From contig JAJIRX010000195.1 in NCBI GenBank assembly GCA_023853785.1, positions 181,001 through 245,000 on the forward strand: a stretch of DNA of 64,000 nucleotides, given 5' to 3'. Below, piece by piece: positions 22,698 to 34,606 of the stretch; within the stretch, counting starts at the first letter, position 1, and each line of letters starts with the position of its first letter. The notes beneath the pieces are model-generated. The model made no database searches. It was not told the DNA's origin and saw only the letters and a program-made list of their open reading frames with translations. The stretch comes from Psilocybe azurescens (Eukaryota > Basidiomycota > Agaricomycetes > Agaricales > Agrocybaceae). A program made the position numbers and the translations under genes.

Positions 22698-25600
22698 ATG
22701 GCTACAACTACAACTACAACTACAGCTACTACTACTATGCCACCGCCGTCGACCTCCACAGCGACAGCGACAGCGGCGACGACGAGCGCGACTCCCCGCT
22801 CACGACGGGCTCCAGTTCCCCTCCTCCTAGAGGCCTTCCCCGTTCCCCCCTCCCATATCCCGCCCACCCCAACCACTCCAAACAGTGTCGCTGCCGCCGC
22901 GAATGTGAATCCACCCCCAACAGGCCCGCCAACCACGCCTCTGCCCCCAGTACCAGGGCCCTCGCGCATCTCAGAGCACGAGCAGCTGCTCCTGCTCTCG
23001 TCGGCCGTGAACAGGTCGCGCAGGTCGAGCAAGTATTCGACTACCTCCTCGGCCTCTCAGAGGGAGTCCGTCGTCAGTGTCGCCAGTAGCGGCGGACATG
23101 GCTCAGTGCATGGTCATGGGCCCGGTGTGAGATCCAGTTTCGCATCGTCGTCGGGCAGGAGCTCGGCCTCAACGAGCTCGCCTTTACCTCCCCCTTCAGC
23201 ATATCCCACAACGGCGGCAGCGGCTGCAAGCAAACGGGACTCGACAGCTTCGTCGGGAGGCACGCCGCACAGTCCAATTTTAACCCCATCGTCACCGCTC
23301 ACCCGCTCGACCATTTCAATATCCCTCTCTAGCGCATCGTCCTCGGCTAGCCATCAGTCGCGCCCTAGTCAGCGATCACACCGGGAGCTGTATCCGCAGG
23401 AAGAGGCGGAGGAGCAGCAACTTACACGGATGTCCATGTCACCTATCCCACTGTCAGATATAGACGACGATGACGCTGGGGAGCATAATGTCCCACCGGC
23501 TGTCATGCCCACCGGTTCTCCCACCATCGCTCGCGCCATGCTATCCAGCTCGGCCTCTGCCCATCAACAAAATCGGCACCACCAGGCGAACGAGAGTATC
23601 AGTTCGATAGATATGCGTGATGTGCTGGGCGTCGGCCATGATTACGAGGAGGACGAGGAGGAGAAAGACTTTTTCCACCACCTCCGGCTGTAGCCTCACC
23701 TACGTCAATGTCCTTTATGACTTCGATATCAAGGCATCAGCTTCCTCATCAGCACCATCACCCTCATCATCAAACCCAGATGTCACTTGCGGATCCCATT
23801 GACCCCCAAGGCTTACTTTTAGATTTTGCTCAGATACAACGAGAACGACAGGGTTTCACCTCTTCCACCACGTCCTCCTACTCCCATTCGCACCACAACC
23901 ACAACCAAAACCCATCACACAGCCCAACATCGACCAAAATGTTGCACAACTCAAGCTCAAGCATAGGCTCCTTTTCGTATCCTTCATCTTCGAAAAAGTC
24001 CCCGGTTACCGTTCTCGCCCCTTTCGCCCCTGCATCTCCCAAATCGACGTCCAGGGCTGAACTAATTCCCAGACTTCCCCCTGCTTCGCCGTATGCGCAT
24101 ACTTATCCCGCTATGGCTGCCGTTCTTGATGGGGAAGAAAAAGACGGAGTTTCGGCATCAATGTCGACTATGACACAGATTTCAGCAAGTTCTTCTGTGG
24201 GTGGAATGACGAGCGATAAGGATGGAGTTGGGTCGTATGCTAGGCCCGAAACCAGACCCACCACGTTTTCGTCCATCCTCACTGGGACTTTCGACACCGC
24301 CTCTAAACCTACCTCGAATATCACACCTACATTTTCGCAAACATCTGCTTCTGCATTTACACCTACAACATCAGACCCGCTATCACCTTCCACAAGCACA
24401 TCAACCACCACACCTACATCCACACCATCTATTGGCACGGTAAAAGACAGTCGAATGGAACGGCGCGCCGAGCGCACGCGCAGCGCGGGCCTGAAGAAGG
24501 TATTGGGCGGGCGGAGCAGGAGCAGGAATGGACGCGAGCTGGAAGAGAGCGGTCCAGAGCCCAATGCCGGGCTTCCTCCTGTACCTGGGTCGAGTACGGT
24601 GCGGCCGGGAGTGGGGTTGGGGATTGGGGTCAGTAAGGAGAGGGAGAGGGAGGTCCTGAAGGACTTGGGGATCGCGGTAACGAAGACGATGCAGGTCGTG
24701 AAAGGGGAAATCATGACTCTTGATGAACTCGGGCCTGTGAAAGATGGCAGTGGTGGAAGTGCGGGTGACAACGTGGGCGCAGACGTCATGTTTCCGAGTA
24801 GGGAGTCGTTGTCGCGGAGTACGACCAGCGCGTCGGCAGGCATTTCTTCGTCCGGGTCCGTATCGGCTGTCGCGAGCACGAGGACTCCGACTGCTGGAAC
24901 GTCGATAACGTCGTCGACGACTCCGAAACCAGTCCCCAGACAACATCCACCTCCGCCTCCGCATCCAGAATCATCACGAACACCCAGCCCTGATATCACC
25001 ACAATTCTCAACACGTCGGCCTCGTCAAGGAGGAGATCAAAGTCGAGGCCGAGAGCGGGTGCCGGCGTTGGATTAGGCTTAGGCATGGGAGGTGGCCAGT
25101 CAACACGAACGCGTGTGCGCTCAGGCGCAGGGAGGAGACATGTGAGCGAAGGGACGGGCGCCAGCTTGCGGCTTTCGGCTGGGTCGTCCAAGTCGAGCAG
25201 GTCTTGGGACGATCGCGAGCGTGAGCGCGGGCGAGGGATGGGAGTGGGGAGGGTGAGGTCGTTGGATCAAATGGAGGGGTATGGTGATTATGAGGGCGAG
25301 CACGACGAGGAGTTAGAGCGGGTGTTGGAGGGCGAAGGGAGCGAGGACGAGGACGTTGCGAGGTACGGAGGCGGTGCGCATGACGAGGGCGACTCGGATT
25401 CGAGTTTGGATCTGCATACGCCGTTACCGTGAGTGTCCCTTTTTTCTGTTTTCCTGCCTTTCGTTTCATCTGATTTTATTTCGTTCTTACGATGACAGAC
25501 ATCTGATGGTGCGGCATGGTCTGCTCTCTCCGAATTCGAAGCTACTGCCTGGTGCTGCTTCGCGTGCGACAACGCCGATGGCTGTTGATGGGCGACCGGG

Positions 25601-27353
25601 TAGTATCATGAGCGTTGTGTCAAATGGTATGTCTTTTTTCCTCATTCCGCTCGGATGTGAAAGCTTAGCTGCTATCTTCAAAGGCTCGATGATGACCAAG
25701 TCTGGAATTATCAAAGATGAGCGAGACACGCCTATGCGGAGGGTCAGGCATCGTGACGGCAAGATGCTGCGAGGAGGCATTGGGCTGACGACTGGGCTTG
25801 GATGGAGTGATAGGTTCGTTCTTTTTCTATTCTTTCTCGACTGGTTTTTGTTGCTCATCTCGTTCCTGATTTTAGTGAAGACGAGGATGCACCTTCTCCA
25901 CTTACACGGCGACTATCGTCACTGAACCTTTCGAGACGCTCTTCTGCGTCATCGCTTGGGAATGGTATTCCGTCCCGCCCTTCTTCGCATCATCAACACT
26001 CGCAACAAAGCAGGTACCGCCATCCGCTTTCCCGCTCATACAGCTCTGGAGCTCTGACCGGAGGAACGAGGGAATTGCCTGAGTTTGACGAATTCGATGA
26101 GTTCGACGACGACCGTGATGATGGAGAGGAGGATCATGCGCTGAAGGAGTCTCGGGAGTGGGCGCAGCGTCAGAGAGTGCAGAATGGACGCAGTGTGCGA
26201 TCGACCGGGGGAATATGGCTCCGCCGACGTCGTGGCAGAGGAGAACTGTATCTGGGTCCGGCTCGCGACTTTCGTCGGGGTCGAGAAGCAGTTATGCGGC
26301 CGGAACGGGTGGGGACCGAAGTAGCTTTGGAACGGCAGCAGACGGGGATAGGACCAGCAAGGCGAGCTTCAGCAGTGTAGGCTCGATGCTCTCCACGACG
26401 GAAGTTAGGTCGAAGACGCCTTCCAGGATGAGGGCTCCTGGTGCGGCGAGAGATTCCTCTGGTTCGTCTGGCGAGCATTATGGGAAGGGTCTTCCTACGC
26501 CTACGAAGAAATCTTCCCAGGACGACGTTAATACTACGCCTTCATCGACTGCATCTACGCTCAGCATACCCATGCCACTTACGCCTCGAGACCTCGACCC
26601 GTCGATCACCACCACCTCGATTGCGAAGACGCTCAGCGAGAAAAAGTCGGTTTACAACAAGGAGAAGTCTTTGCCTCCTTTGCCTGCTGGCGGTCTCAAG
26701 ATGCCGTTGCATGCAAGGACGGACGGTGGTGCGGGCGCGAGTGCCACCAAGATCGCGTTTCCACGCGCGAGGACTTTTCGTCGATGGCCACAACACCCGC
26801 CTCGTCTTCTGCAGCAGCAGCAACACCATCATCATCTTCGACAGTTGTACGGCCGTTGCAGCTCCCGCGCCAGGCTGGATTGACAAGAGGTACGACAGGC
26901 GATAGACCTGCCGTTCCTGTACCATCGGTCCTAGCCCTCTCGCCGTCTGGCTCGCGGTCGTCTTTGCGCACACCGTCCAGCTCAGCTTTGCACGGAAATG
27001 GATCTTCGCCTACATCGCCGTTGCTGTCTCCCTGGTCGACTAACGAGTTTGGAGTTTTGTCGAGTCCATCATCGCCGTCTTTGTCGTTGTCGACTTCGGC
27101 GTCCACTTCGACAACGGGCATCGCGCGACCGAAGCCGAGGACTGGGACAGGGATGGTGTACAGGACAAGCTCGAGTGTGGGGTTGAACTCGAAGATGCGT
27201 GCGCCGATGGCCCTTTCATCGTCTGTTGGGGGTTCTCTGAAGACGGGCGCGAGTACCACCGGCGGTGGGATAGGCAATAGTGCCTCGACGACGGCTGCGA
27301 ATACGGGTTCCATTGGGAGAAGTGGTGGTATTCCGAGGGCTATTGTTCTTTGA
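22698..27353 (+). CDS. Very long Ser/Pro/Thr-rich low-complexity protein, function unknown
   Basis: ATG 22698 opens with a Thr/Ala repeat (MATTTTTTTATTT). Introns with good sites: 25429-25498 (GTGAGT...ACAG), 25627-25683 (GTATGT...CAAAG) and 25814-25875 (GTTCGT...TTTAG). The frame ends GIPRAIVL at 27353, about 1,480 residues. Nearly all of it is Ser/Pro/Thr-rich and probably disordered. The most constrained stretches are ESISSIDMRDVLG, DPQGLLLDFAQIQRERQGF and, after the introns, HLMVRHGLLSPNSKLLPG, GIIKDERDTPMRRVRHRDGK and EEDHALKESREWAQRQRVQ. Frame changes occur near 23670 (T5C2), 26205 (G5) and 26763 (T3); each is healed by one extra base in the run, favouring sequencing error. No known domain was recognised. 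It may be a scaffold or signalling protein; that is a guess. Confidence 0.6.
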
Positions 27354-28644
27354 AGAGTCGGTCGTCTTTGTTTCTTTTTTCTCTTCGTCTCTTTACATGT
27401 AGATTTTCTTTCGCATTATCTCGGATCTTTCTCTTCATATTGTTTTATGTCATTAACACTGTCTATCCCGCCACCTCTCTCTTTGTCGATTTGTTTGTGA
27501 TACCACCTCCACCACCCGTTCATTACTACCACCGCCTTCCGGTCTATGTCATCTCACTATCCTGCACCTATCTCTTAACATTGCTTTTACTATTTCCGCT
27601 CATTTCTTTCCTCATTTTCATTTCATTTTCGTCATCTCGAATGCTGCCTTCTACAAAAACTGTACAATTCCCCAAAACTTCCCTGGATTTATCTCTCGTT
27701 TCTCGTTTCGGCCTTGTTTCATTACCGCCTCGACTGCACATATCACAATCATACGAAAATAGTTTATTCCAACTTGCGGACATCATTCTGTTCTATACCT
27801 TTGACCCAACAGTAGCGAATCACACAATCATTTATTCATCTGAATGTAGGCTCAGCTCGCGCTTCGGATATGGTAAAAGATAGCAAAAAGAACATTGGGG
27901 CATTAGTGTTCCGTGGGTATGGCGTGAATATGTACTGAGGCCATTACTATCGCTTACCCGTTGTTCGGTTTGACCACATGTTCGTTTTGATATCCTTCCC
28001 CTCCTCTCCTTGCCTCAAAATTTGGTATATATACTTTTATAGGCTTATTATCAATGAATATAAAATTTAATTCATCAAAAAAGGAGTACATTAAGAGAAA
28101 CGGAAGGATGAGGAAAAAGACCTCTCACCAATAGCCATCAACCCCATCACAGCCATCAAAGAACGGCATGTCGGCGGCGCCTACTACAGACATTCAGACG
28201 CGGTCGTGTCGCGAGCAATTTGTTAGAGGCTGTTACTCTTATCTGTCTTACAGAATGCTCCCTCGCCGCCTCCATCGCCAATGCCAACCCTTAAATGACC
28301 CAGAATATGAGAACCAACTCCAGAAGCTATGCAGGCTGTCCGAAATGGTGAGCCAATTGAATAGAAATTCAATGCATGTGGCACACATACTGGCTTCTCA
28401 TTGGCATATGGCCGAGTTCTATATTTTTGAAAAAATTATTGATGAACAATTACAAAATGAACAAAAGATCAAAACAAACAACAGATAAGGGATAGTATAC
28501 ACAAATACTTACTGTACCATTTTGTTCATTGGCAGGGCCTGTGATGTGCAACAGCCCTGCTGAAATTTTGGTTTCAACAGCTGGCTGAAGTCTCCAGGAC
28601 ATCCATTTTTTTGGCTCTGGTTTCATGTCTGGAAGTCCAGACTT
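27354..28644. other. 3' flank of the large gene and transition to AT-rich DNA
   Basis: 27354-27880 is pyrimidine-rich and probably 3' UTR or downstream sequence. A short ORF at 28168-28488 (106 codons, ATG start, ending QKIKTNNR) shows no recognised motif and no neighbours of use; coding status is doubtful. Base composition shifts to AT-rich from about 28.5 kb. Confidence 0.4.
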
Positions 28645-29630
28645 GGACTTTTTCAAAACTATAGGGTTATGAGGTACTAAATCTGTGAAACTATGTAAAA
28701 CTATAAGTTGCCTGATGGCTCAATGATTTGTTTGCATTTTTGACTCCTAAAATAAGAACATCACAAGTTCACATATTGGGGTTTCAATATTCAGGTGACC
28801 TGTGAAGGGGTAAAACTAGGGTTGTAAAATATATCAAATACAAATTTATTTCAAAGATTGTAGAACATATCTTATGCAACAGAACCTTGAATTTAGCATA
28901 AAATCTTACATACATTGGAGATGACTTAATGTCCCAAGTGCCTGCCATTTTGAGGGTGGGTGCACACCAGGTAATGTAGTGGATAATGAGTGGGCACATA
29001 ATTCAAAGGAAATCTGTAGATGAACTACAGATCAATCTACAATGTACACATTTAAAGTTCCTTTGTATTTGAACTACATAGAATTTTGTAGATAGCTATA
29101 TATTTCATATGTTTTGCACTATACAAAGTATCTTTGTATTTCCAATATAAATTAATTCTGAAAACCATTCAATATTTGAACTACAAGTCAGCCAACAAAG
29201 GAGTTTTATATTTAAAATAATAATTCATATTTAAAGGTCCTTTGAAGGTTCCCTGGATTAAAAATACAAAATTCCTTTGAAGATAGGTAAGTAGTTAAAA
29301 TATTTGGGTGTCAAAGAAGGTGTCCCAAATTTGATATACATGTATACATAGTGGGCTCTATAAACTCACTTTGTATTTAAAATCTTAAATGTTTTACAAA
29401 GGTCCTTTGTAGATTGACATACATGTAAAATATTATGCTAAATTCAAGTTTCCCTTGCATAAGATATGTTTTATGACCTTAATTTTACCCCTTCACAGGT
29501 CATCCAAATATTGAAACTCCCAATGTGTCAATGTCTGATCATTGCAAACATTATAAACTTGCCAAAAATCATTTTAAATTTTAAATTTTATTTACAACTA
29601 ATTGTATAGTTTTGAAAATTTTAAAAAGGA
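28645..29630. mobile_element. Foldback (long inverted-repeat) element of about 1 kb
   Basis: The left arm (about 28645-28925) and right arm (about 29405-29630) are imperfect inverted copies. Shared blocks include CAAAACTATA, GACCTGTGAAGGGGTAAAA, ACATATCTTATGCAA and CTTGAATTTAGCATAA. The centre carries many short palindromes built on CTTTGTA/TACAAAG. No protein-coding frame is present, so the element is non-autonomous. The superfamily and the exact ends could not be fixed because no target-site duplication was evident. Confidence 0.6.
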
Positions 29631-29802
29631 AGCTTTACATCTATTACAGTCTACATTCACATCTATCAAATTTTGTCAGGTAACAACATATTAATTAAAT
29701 CAGGAAACAGGCTCATATCAGGCAGAGGAGTTGATAGAAAAGGCAATGGAAGAGGATCAGGGTTATTATAAATAGGATCATCTAACATTTTTTTTTCATA
29801 TA

Positions 29803-30585
29803 CAGTGAGGACAAAACTGTTCAAATGATTTTGAAGTTGGACTGTTTCTTGAATAACTCAAGAACAACTCAACCAAACAAGTTCAAATTTTACACAGTGG
29901 TAGAGTATCATGTGACTAACATGTTACAATATGTTTCATTATGTAATCTTAATTCCTTTTCACACTATTAATATTTTACTGGCACAAGTCTATTTGAACA
30001 GTTTTGCCTCTTTCATATACCAAGCATGTGACTTTGTTTAATCAAAGTAAATAAGTACAAATAAAATCATATGACTTATTCAAAATGTGTATATATATTC
30101 TGTGTCCAAGTTTACACTACTCTCTACATCAAATTCTCACTCAAACACTCATGCAATCACTCACTTCTGCTCAACACAACTGTGTTTTGAACTGCTTGAC
30201 AAAGGCCAGTCTAGTCATGCTATGTATCTCCACTACCACTGGTATAAGTGTTAATTCTATATTCAATATTCACTCCAAACATTGCTCAACACTTTCCAAA
30301 TCTGCTGGAGGCTGTCCATGCAAGCTTTCATCTGCTGATACCCAATATACTATTCATCTTATCACTTCTCAGAAGGCTGAAAAGGCCACTGAAGTTGCCA
30401 AAACCCTGCAAGACATGACCAACACATCCTTTTGTGTGAAGACTGTATAGAGAGCACTCAGGAGCACTGGGATGAAGGTTGTAACCAAGCAAAATAACCT
30501 TTTCTCTCTAAAAGACATAGAGGGCTTAGAATAGACTTTGCAGAAGCACACAAAAACTGGACAGTGGAGGACTGGAAGAGGGTTA
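29803..30585 (+). mobile_element. Tc1-like element T4, left half, interrupted by T1
   Basis: Begins CAGTGAGGACAAAACTG after a TA dinucleotide (29801-29802). The left terminal repeat extends to about 30010, where an inverted copy of the outer motif (GAACAGTTTTGCCTC) closes it. A degenerate transposase N-terminus follows. The element is cut at TA 30586 by T1. Its right half was not found on the far side of T1, so it has been deleted or lost. Confidence 0.7.
30151..30585 (+). pseudogene. Degenerate Tc1-type transposase N-terminus (T4)
   Basis: Helix-turn-helix-type N-terminal region with Tc1-like motifs: GGCPCKLSSADTQYTIHLI, VAKTLQDMTNTSFCVKTV and RALRSTGMK, then FAEAHKNWTVEDWKRVI at the broken end. 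A stop codon at about 30448 and a frame change near 30530 interrupt it. The DDE catalytic core is absent because T1 inserted just before it. Confidence 0.7.
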
Positions 30586-30587
30586 TA

Positions 30588-32188
30588 CAGTGGCTCAAAA
30601 ACTGTGCTGCTTTTTGCAACTTTTGAATTAAATTGCTAATAACATGGGAACCCTTCAAGTAAAAAATTCTGAAATTAATATATGTTATAGTTGAACATGT
30701 GACCTTCATAATTGCCTCCAAAATCATGTAATTTGGATTAAAAATGATTGAGTAATAAAAATAGACAAAATAATACAAAAGCGGGACAGTTGTTTGACCC
30801 ACTATAATGATACTAATATCTACCATATAACAAGAAAAATTACACTGTATAAATTGTGAGAAAAATAAACAAAGTCATGTAACACTATTTATAAAAGTTT
30901 GTCATGTTGAATTCAAGTTTAACAATCTTTCTTTCTTTCCACTACCACATCTTTCTTTCTATTACCACATGAAGTCCTCTCAGCATCCTTCTATTATTTC
31001 TCTTCTTGAAGGCTTTTCTGTTTGTCAAATAGAGTCCAAAACTGGTTTTGGGAAGTCTACCATAGAAAGAATCAAGAAAGAGATCAATTCTGACAAGGAA
31101 AACAACAAAGGTGGACATCCTTCCAAGCTCACTCCAAGGGATAAACAAGCAATTGTATGCCAAATCACTACTGGAAAACTGGACAATGCTGTCCAGGCTA
31201 CCCACTATATCAACAATGCTATCACCTCTTCTGTTTCTCCCCAAACAGTCAGAAATGCCCTCAAGGAAAACAATTTGTGCTCTGTTGTCAAATCAAAGTG
31301 ATCTCTTTTAAAGCTATTCATTGTCAAAAGCACCTCAAATTTGCTCAGACCCATGCAAACTGGACTGTGGAGGACTGGAAAAGAATACTCTTGTCAGACA
31401 AAACAAAGATCAACAGGATTGGCTCAGATGGCAAGATGTACACCTGGAAACCTAGGGTTGAATCAATCTCTGATAGGACAACCACACCAACTGTCAAGCA
31501 TGGAGGAGGGAATAATCTCATGATATGGGGGTGTATGGGCTGGAATGGGGTGGGGACACTTGTGGAGGTTGAGGGAAAGATGAATGCAGTGCAATACTGT
31601 GAGATTTTGGAGCATGGGCTGGATGAAAGCTTTGAAAACTTGGAGATGACAGAGGGAGAAAGGATTTTTCAGCAGGATAACAACCCCAAACACACCTCCA
31701 AAGGGCCAGTCAGTGGTTTTGGATAACAACATTGAAGTTATGGAATGGCCTCCTCAATCCTCTGACATCAACCCCATTGAACACTTGTGGGTGCACCTCA
31801 AAAGGCAGATGAACACCTATGAAATACCACCCAAAGGAGTATTTGAATTGTGGGAGAGACTGGCTGCAGAATGGAACAAAATCCCTTCAGAAACATGCCA
31901 AAATCTCATAGAAAGCATGCCAAGGAGAACGGAGGCTGTTATCAAGGCAAAAGGTGGTCATACTAAGTATTAAATAGAGGGTCAAACAACTGTCCCACTT
32001 TTGTATTATTTTGTCTATTTTATTACTCAATCATTTTTCATCCAAATCATATAACCTTGGAGGCATTTATAAAGGTCACATGTTCAACTATAACATATAT
32101 TAATTTCAGACTTTTTACTTAAAGGGTTCCCATGTTATTATCAATTTAATTCAAAAGTTGCAAAAGTGGGACAGTTTTTGAGCCACTG
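30588..32188 (+). mobile_element. Tc1/mariner-type element T1 (1.6 kb), inserted in T4
   Basis: Flanked by TA on both sides (30586-30587, 32189-32190), the expected Tc1 target duplication. Left terminal repeat 30588-30800, right terminal repeat about 31979-32188; both begin from outside with CAGTGGCTCAAAAACTG. Each repeat also carries an inverted inner copy of the motif (GTCAAACAACTGTCCCAC). The left outer end has the variant CTGTGCTGC in place of CTGTCCCAC. The enclosed transposase is frameshifted. It lies 2.4 kb from an inverted near-identical copy, T2. Confidence 0.92.
30969..31973 (+). pseudogene. Tc1 transposase of T1, two frameshifts (DD34E type)
   Basis: The N-terminus (MKSSQHPSIISLLEGFSV) contains a helix-turn-helix-like segment ending KENNKGGHPSKLTPRDKQA. 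The catalytic triad positions are visible: Asp in SDKTKINRIGSDG, Asp in FQQDNNPKHTSK and Glu in NPIEHLW; in T2 the last two are 34 residues apart. The protein ends AKGGHTKY. A one-base deletion at about 31299 (after VVKSK), shared with T2 but absent from T3, stops the first frame. A second one-base loss near 31698 (AAA against AAAA in T2) is private to T1. It is therefore unlikely to make an active transposase as written. Confidence 0.9.
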
Positions 32189-32190
32189 TA

Positions 32191-34099
32191 TATTCTGTGT
32201 GCTTAATGAAAATCTGATTTGCTTTACTAGTACTTTGATATTTCTTATTTCACTAATTCACTAATTTGTCAGATCAACTGCTTATTTATAGTTCTGGATG
32301 TGGCTGTGCTTGTTTTTGTATAGTTTGCTAGGTGGGTGTGTGTATTTCTATTTTTAGGATTTCCAGGGTTTGGTCTCAGAATATCATTTTGCTCCACAGT
32401 GTGATCAAGATCATTGAAAAACCATTGCATTAGTGAAAGCATATATGATTGTGGAGTGTGGTGAAAAGAATTTCTATATAGAAGTGTCACTGGTTCTATA
32501 AAAAATTGCCACTGGCGATTGGGCCTTGCTGTACGCCGGGTCACAGACTTTGTGCTATACATCTTAAGCAAATACTGCTAAGGCTTGCCTTAAAAATCAA
32601 TTATTATTTTTATTTTATTTTTATTGTTTAAATATTTTTATTGTAAATATGTATACGAGTTCCAATTCATATTCAGTGGCAAACTAGTAAACTAGACACG
32701 GTCCCTCATTGTATATGTATTTAGTAAAATTTACTACCATCTGCTCTTTTTTGCAGAACTGGCACCGGTCACATCAACATTGGTCCTCTTCATCTTGACC
32801 ATCTGTGTTGCCAATCAGACATTTGAACCATAGACAAGACAAGACATAATGATCACTTACAATGCCTTGTCTAGGTTTCTGCAGAGGGAGCTCTTTCCAA
32901 AACATTCCCTCTGGCTACAGGTTCTTCCTAGCACTGGAAGAGGGGCTGGTCACGGTCAACATGATGCTTCCAACAGAATCAGCAGAGCTGGAAACAGGAA
33001 CAGTGGTGTCGGTGAGGATGTTGCCATTTGCAAGGGTAAAATTGGGGTGTTTGACACTATTTGAGAAGGGAACAAATGATTATACTGTCTTGATCTGTTG
33101 GCTGCGAGATGAGGTCTGAGGAGTGCGAGGTGGTTTCTTAGAAGAAGTCAAGTTCTTGAATGGACTACGAAGGACAGGAGGGCAGAGGTCTCAAAATACT
33201 GACACTCTCCACTTTCACCAAGAAAGTATCGCTTGCTTCGACACATTGAGAGTTTGTGGCCATATGATAGTGCTTTAACCTGAAAGTCACTTCCACCATA
33301 GTGCTGATGAGCTTACTTTCCTATGTCTTGGGCTTGGTATCCAAGTTTTCATTCACGTCGTACAATAGTAAACGGCATAATTGGTGGGATTGCTTGATGA
33401 GGTCGAACCAAGGTGTAAAGTCGGCGTTGACGTTGCTCTACCGTGATTGTGTTACATTCAGGAGCTTAAGAGTAATATCAGTATATGACAATTTTCAAAG
33501 GAAAAAAGATTACTTACTATTGTTATTGTCAGTCTGACAGTAATATATATAGAATCTGTACTTCTACAGAGCAAAACAAAAAAAGGGACATACCTTAGGC
33601 TCCCACAAGAGATAGTTAAATCTCGGTCCTTCCATCTTTGATGAGAAAGAACCACCTAAGGGAGGTCTTTGCAATTTTGTCTTGAAGATCCATGGATTAT
33701 AAACATATCAATTGATATAACATCCCACCTTTGTGTTGTTGGTGTCAGACAATATGCATCTAAATGTAAGAATGAACAAGACATACCTGTATAACCGTCA
33801 CATTTACTTTGAATCAAGTCAAGATTTATCCTGGGAATGCCATGACTGCAATGCAGGTGATGCACTGTTGCAATGAATGTGGTTGCAGGATAGTATAGAG
33901 GTCACAACAGTGCTAAATAGAAACAGGTTATTAAACATACAATAAAAGACATTAATTAGCTTTTCATACCTGCATTTCCACCCTTCCTCAGTATTTCCAG
34001 ACCTGTCTCTGGGACCAAGGGTTGAGATGACAGAGGATGATGACAGACGGGATGGTGAAGTAGAGCACTAGATGTAGTGCATAGAGGAATCCTGAGTAA
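32191..34099. other. AT-rich spacer between T1 and T2
   Basis: No recognised gene or element end. Short ORFs (for example 32862-33119 plus, ending LICWLRDEV) have no motif. The sequence is more genic in composition near 32750-33500, so a decayed gene piece is possible. It is the left part of the loop between two inverted Tc1 copies. Confidence 0.4.
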
Positions 34100-34435
34100 G
34101 TATTTGGCAAACAAAAGAAGAACAAATAATGTACCAACATTTCATTGAGTTCTCCCAGAATCTGAACATCCAAGTGTTTGGTAAACAGAAGAGGAACAAA
34201 CAATGTACCAACATTTTGTTGAGTTTCCCAGAATCTGAATGTCCGAGTGTTTGGCAAACAGAAGAAGAACAAATAACATATCAACATTTTGTCGAGTTTC
34301 TCAGAATCTGAATGTCCAAGTGTTTGGCAAACAGAAGAGGAACAAACAATGTACCAACATTTTGTTGAGTTTCCCAGAATCTGAACGTCCAAGTGTTTGG
34401 CAAACTGAACAGGAACAAACAATATACCAACATAA
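34100..34435. repeat. 73-bp tandem repeat, about 4.6 copies
   Basis: Units start near 34100, 34174, 34247, 34320 and 34393, each with GTGTTTGGCAAACAGAAGA (or a close variant), then CAACATTTTGTTGAGTTT and CCAGAATCTGAA. Copies differ at about one site in ten. The spacing is 73-74 bp. The array is open on the minus strand for 144 codons, probably as a consequence of its period and composition. It is a minisatellite, not CRISPR, since there are no spacers. Confidence 0.85.
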
Positions 34436-34606
34436 GTTACATAAGATAGGTATTTTAGACAGTGGGGAGCCTTTCTGTTTCACAGCAAGGCCATATGATA
34501 AAGAAATGTTGAATAATGATTTTCATTAACAAAAAATATTGCAATGATATGGACAGACATGCACATAATGCAAGCTTAAATTCTCTGAATCTCCAGAGTA
34601 AATCTA

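Noticed and set aside
24103..25191. 362-codon minus-strand frame opposite the large Ser/Pro-rich gene
   Set aside because: It mirrors codon bias of the plus-strand gene, has no motif, and overlaps the better supported frame with proper introns.
28168..28488. Small gene of 106 codons
   Set aside because: It has an ATG but no recognised motif, no introns to test and sits at the edge of repeat-rich DNA; mentioned only as a doubtful ORF.
34100..34435. Regular repeat considered as a CRISPR array
   Set aside because: Units are contiguous without unique spacers and the genome is eukaryotic; it is a minisatellite.
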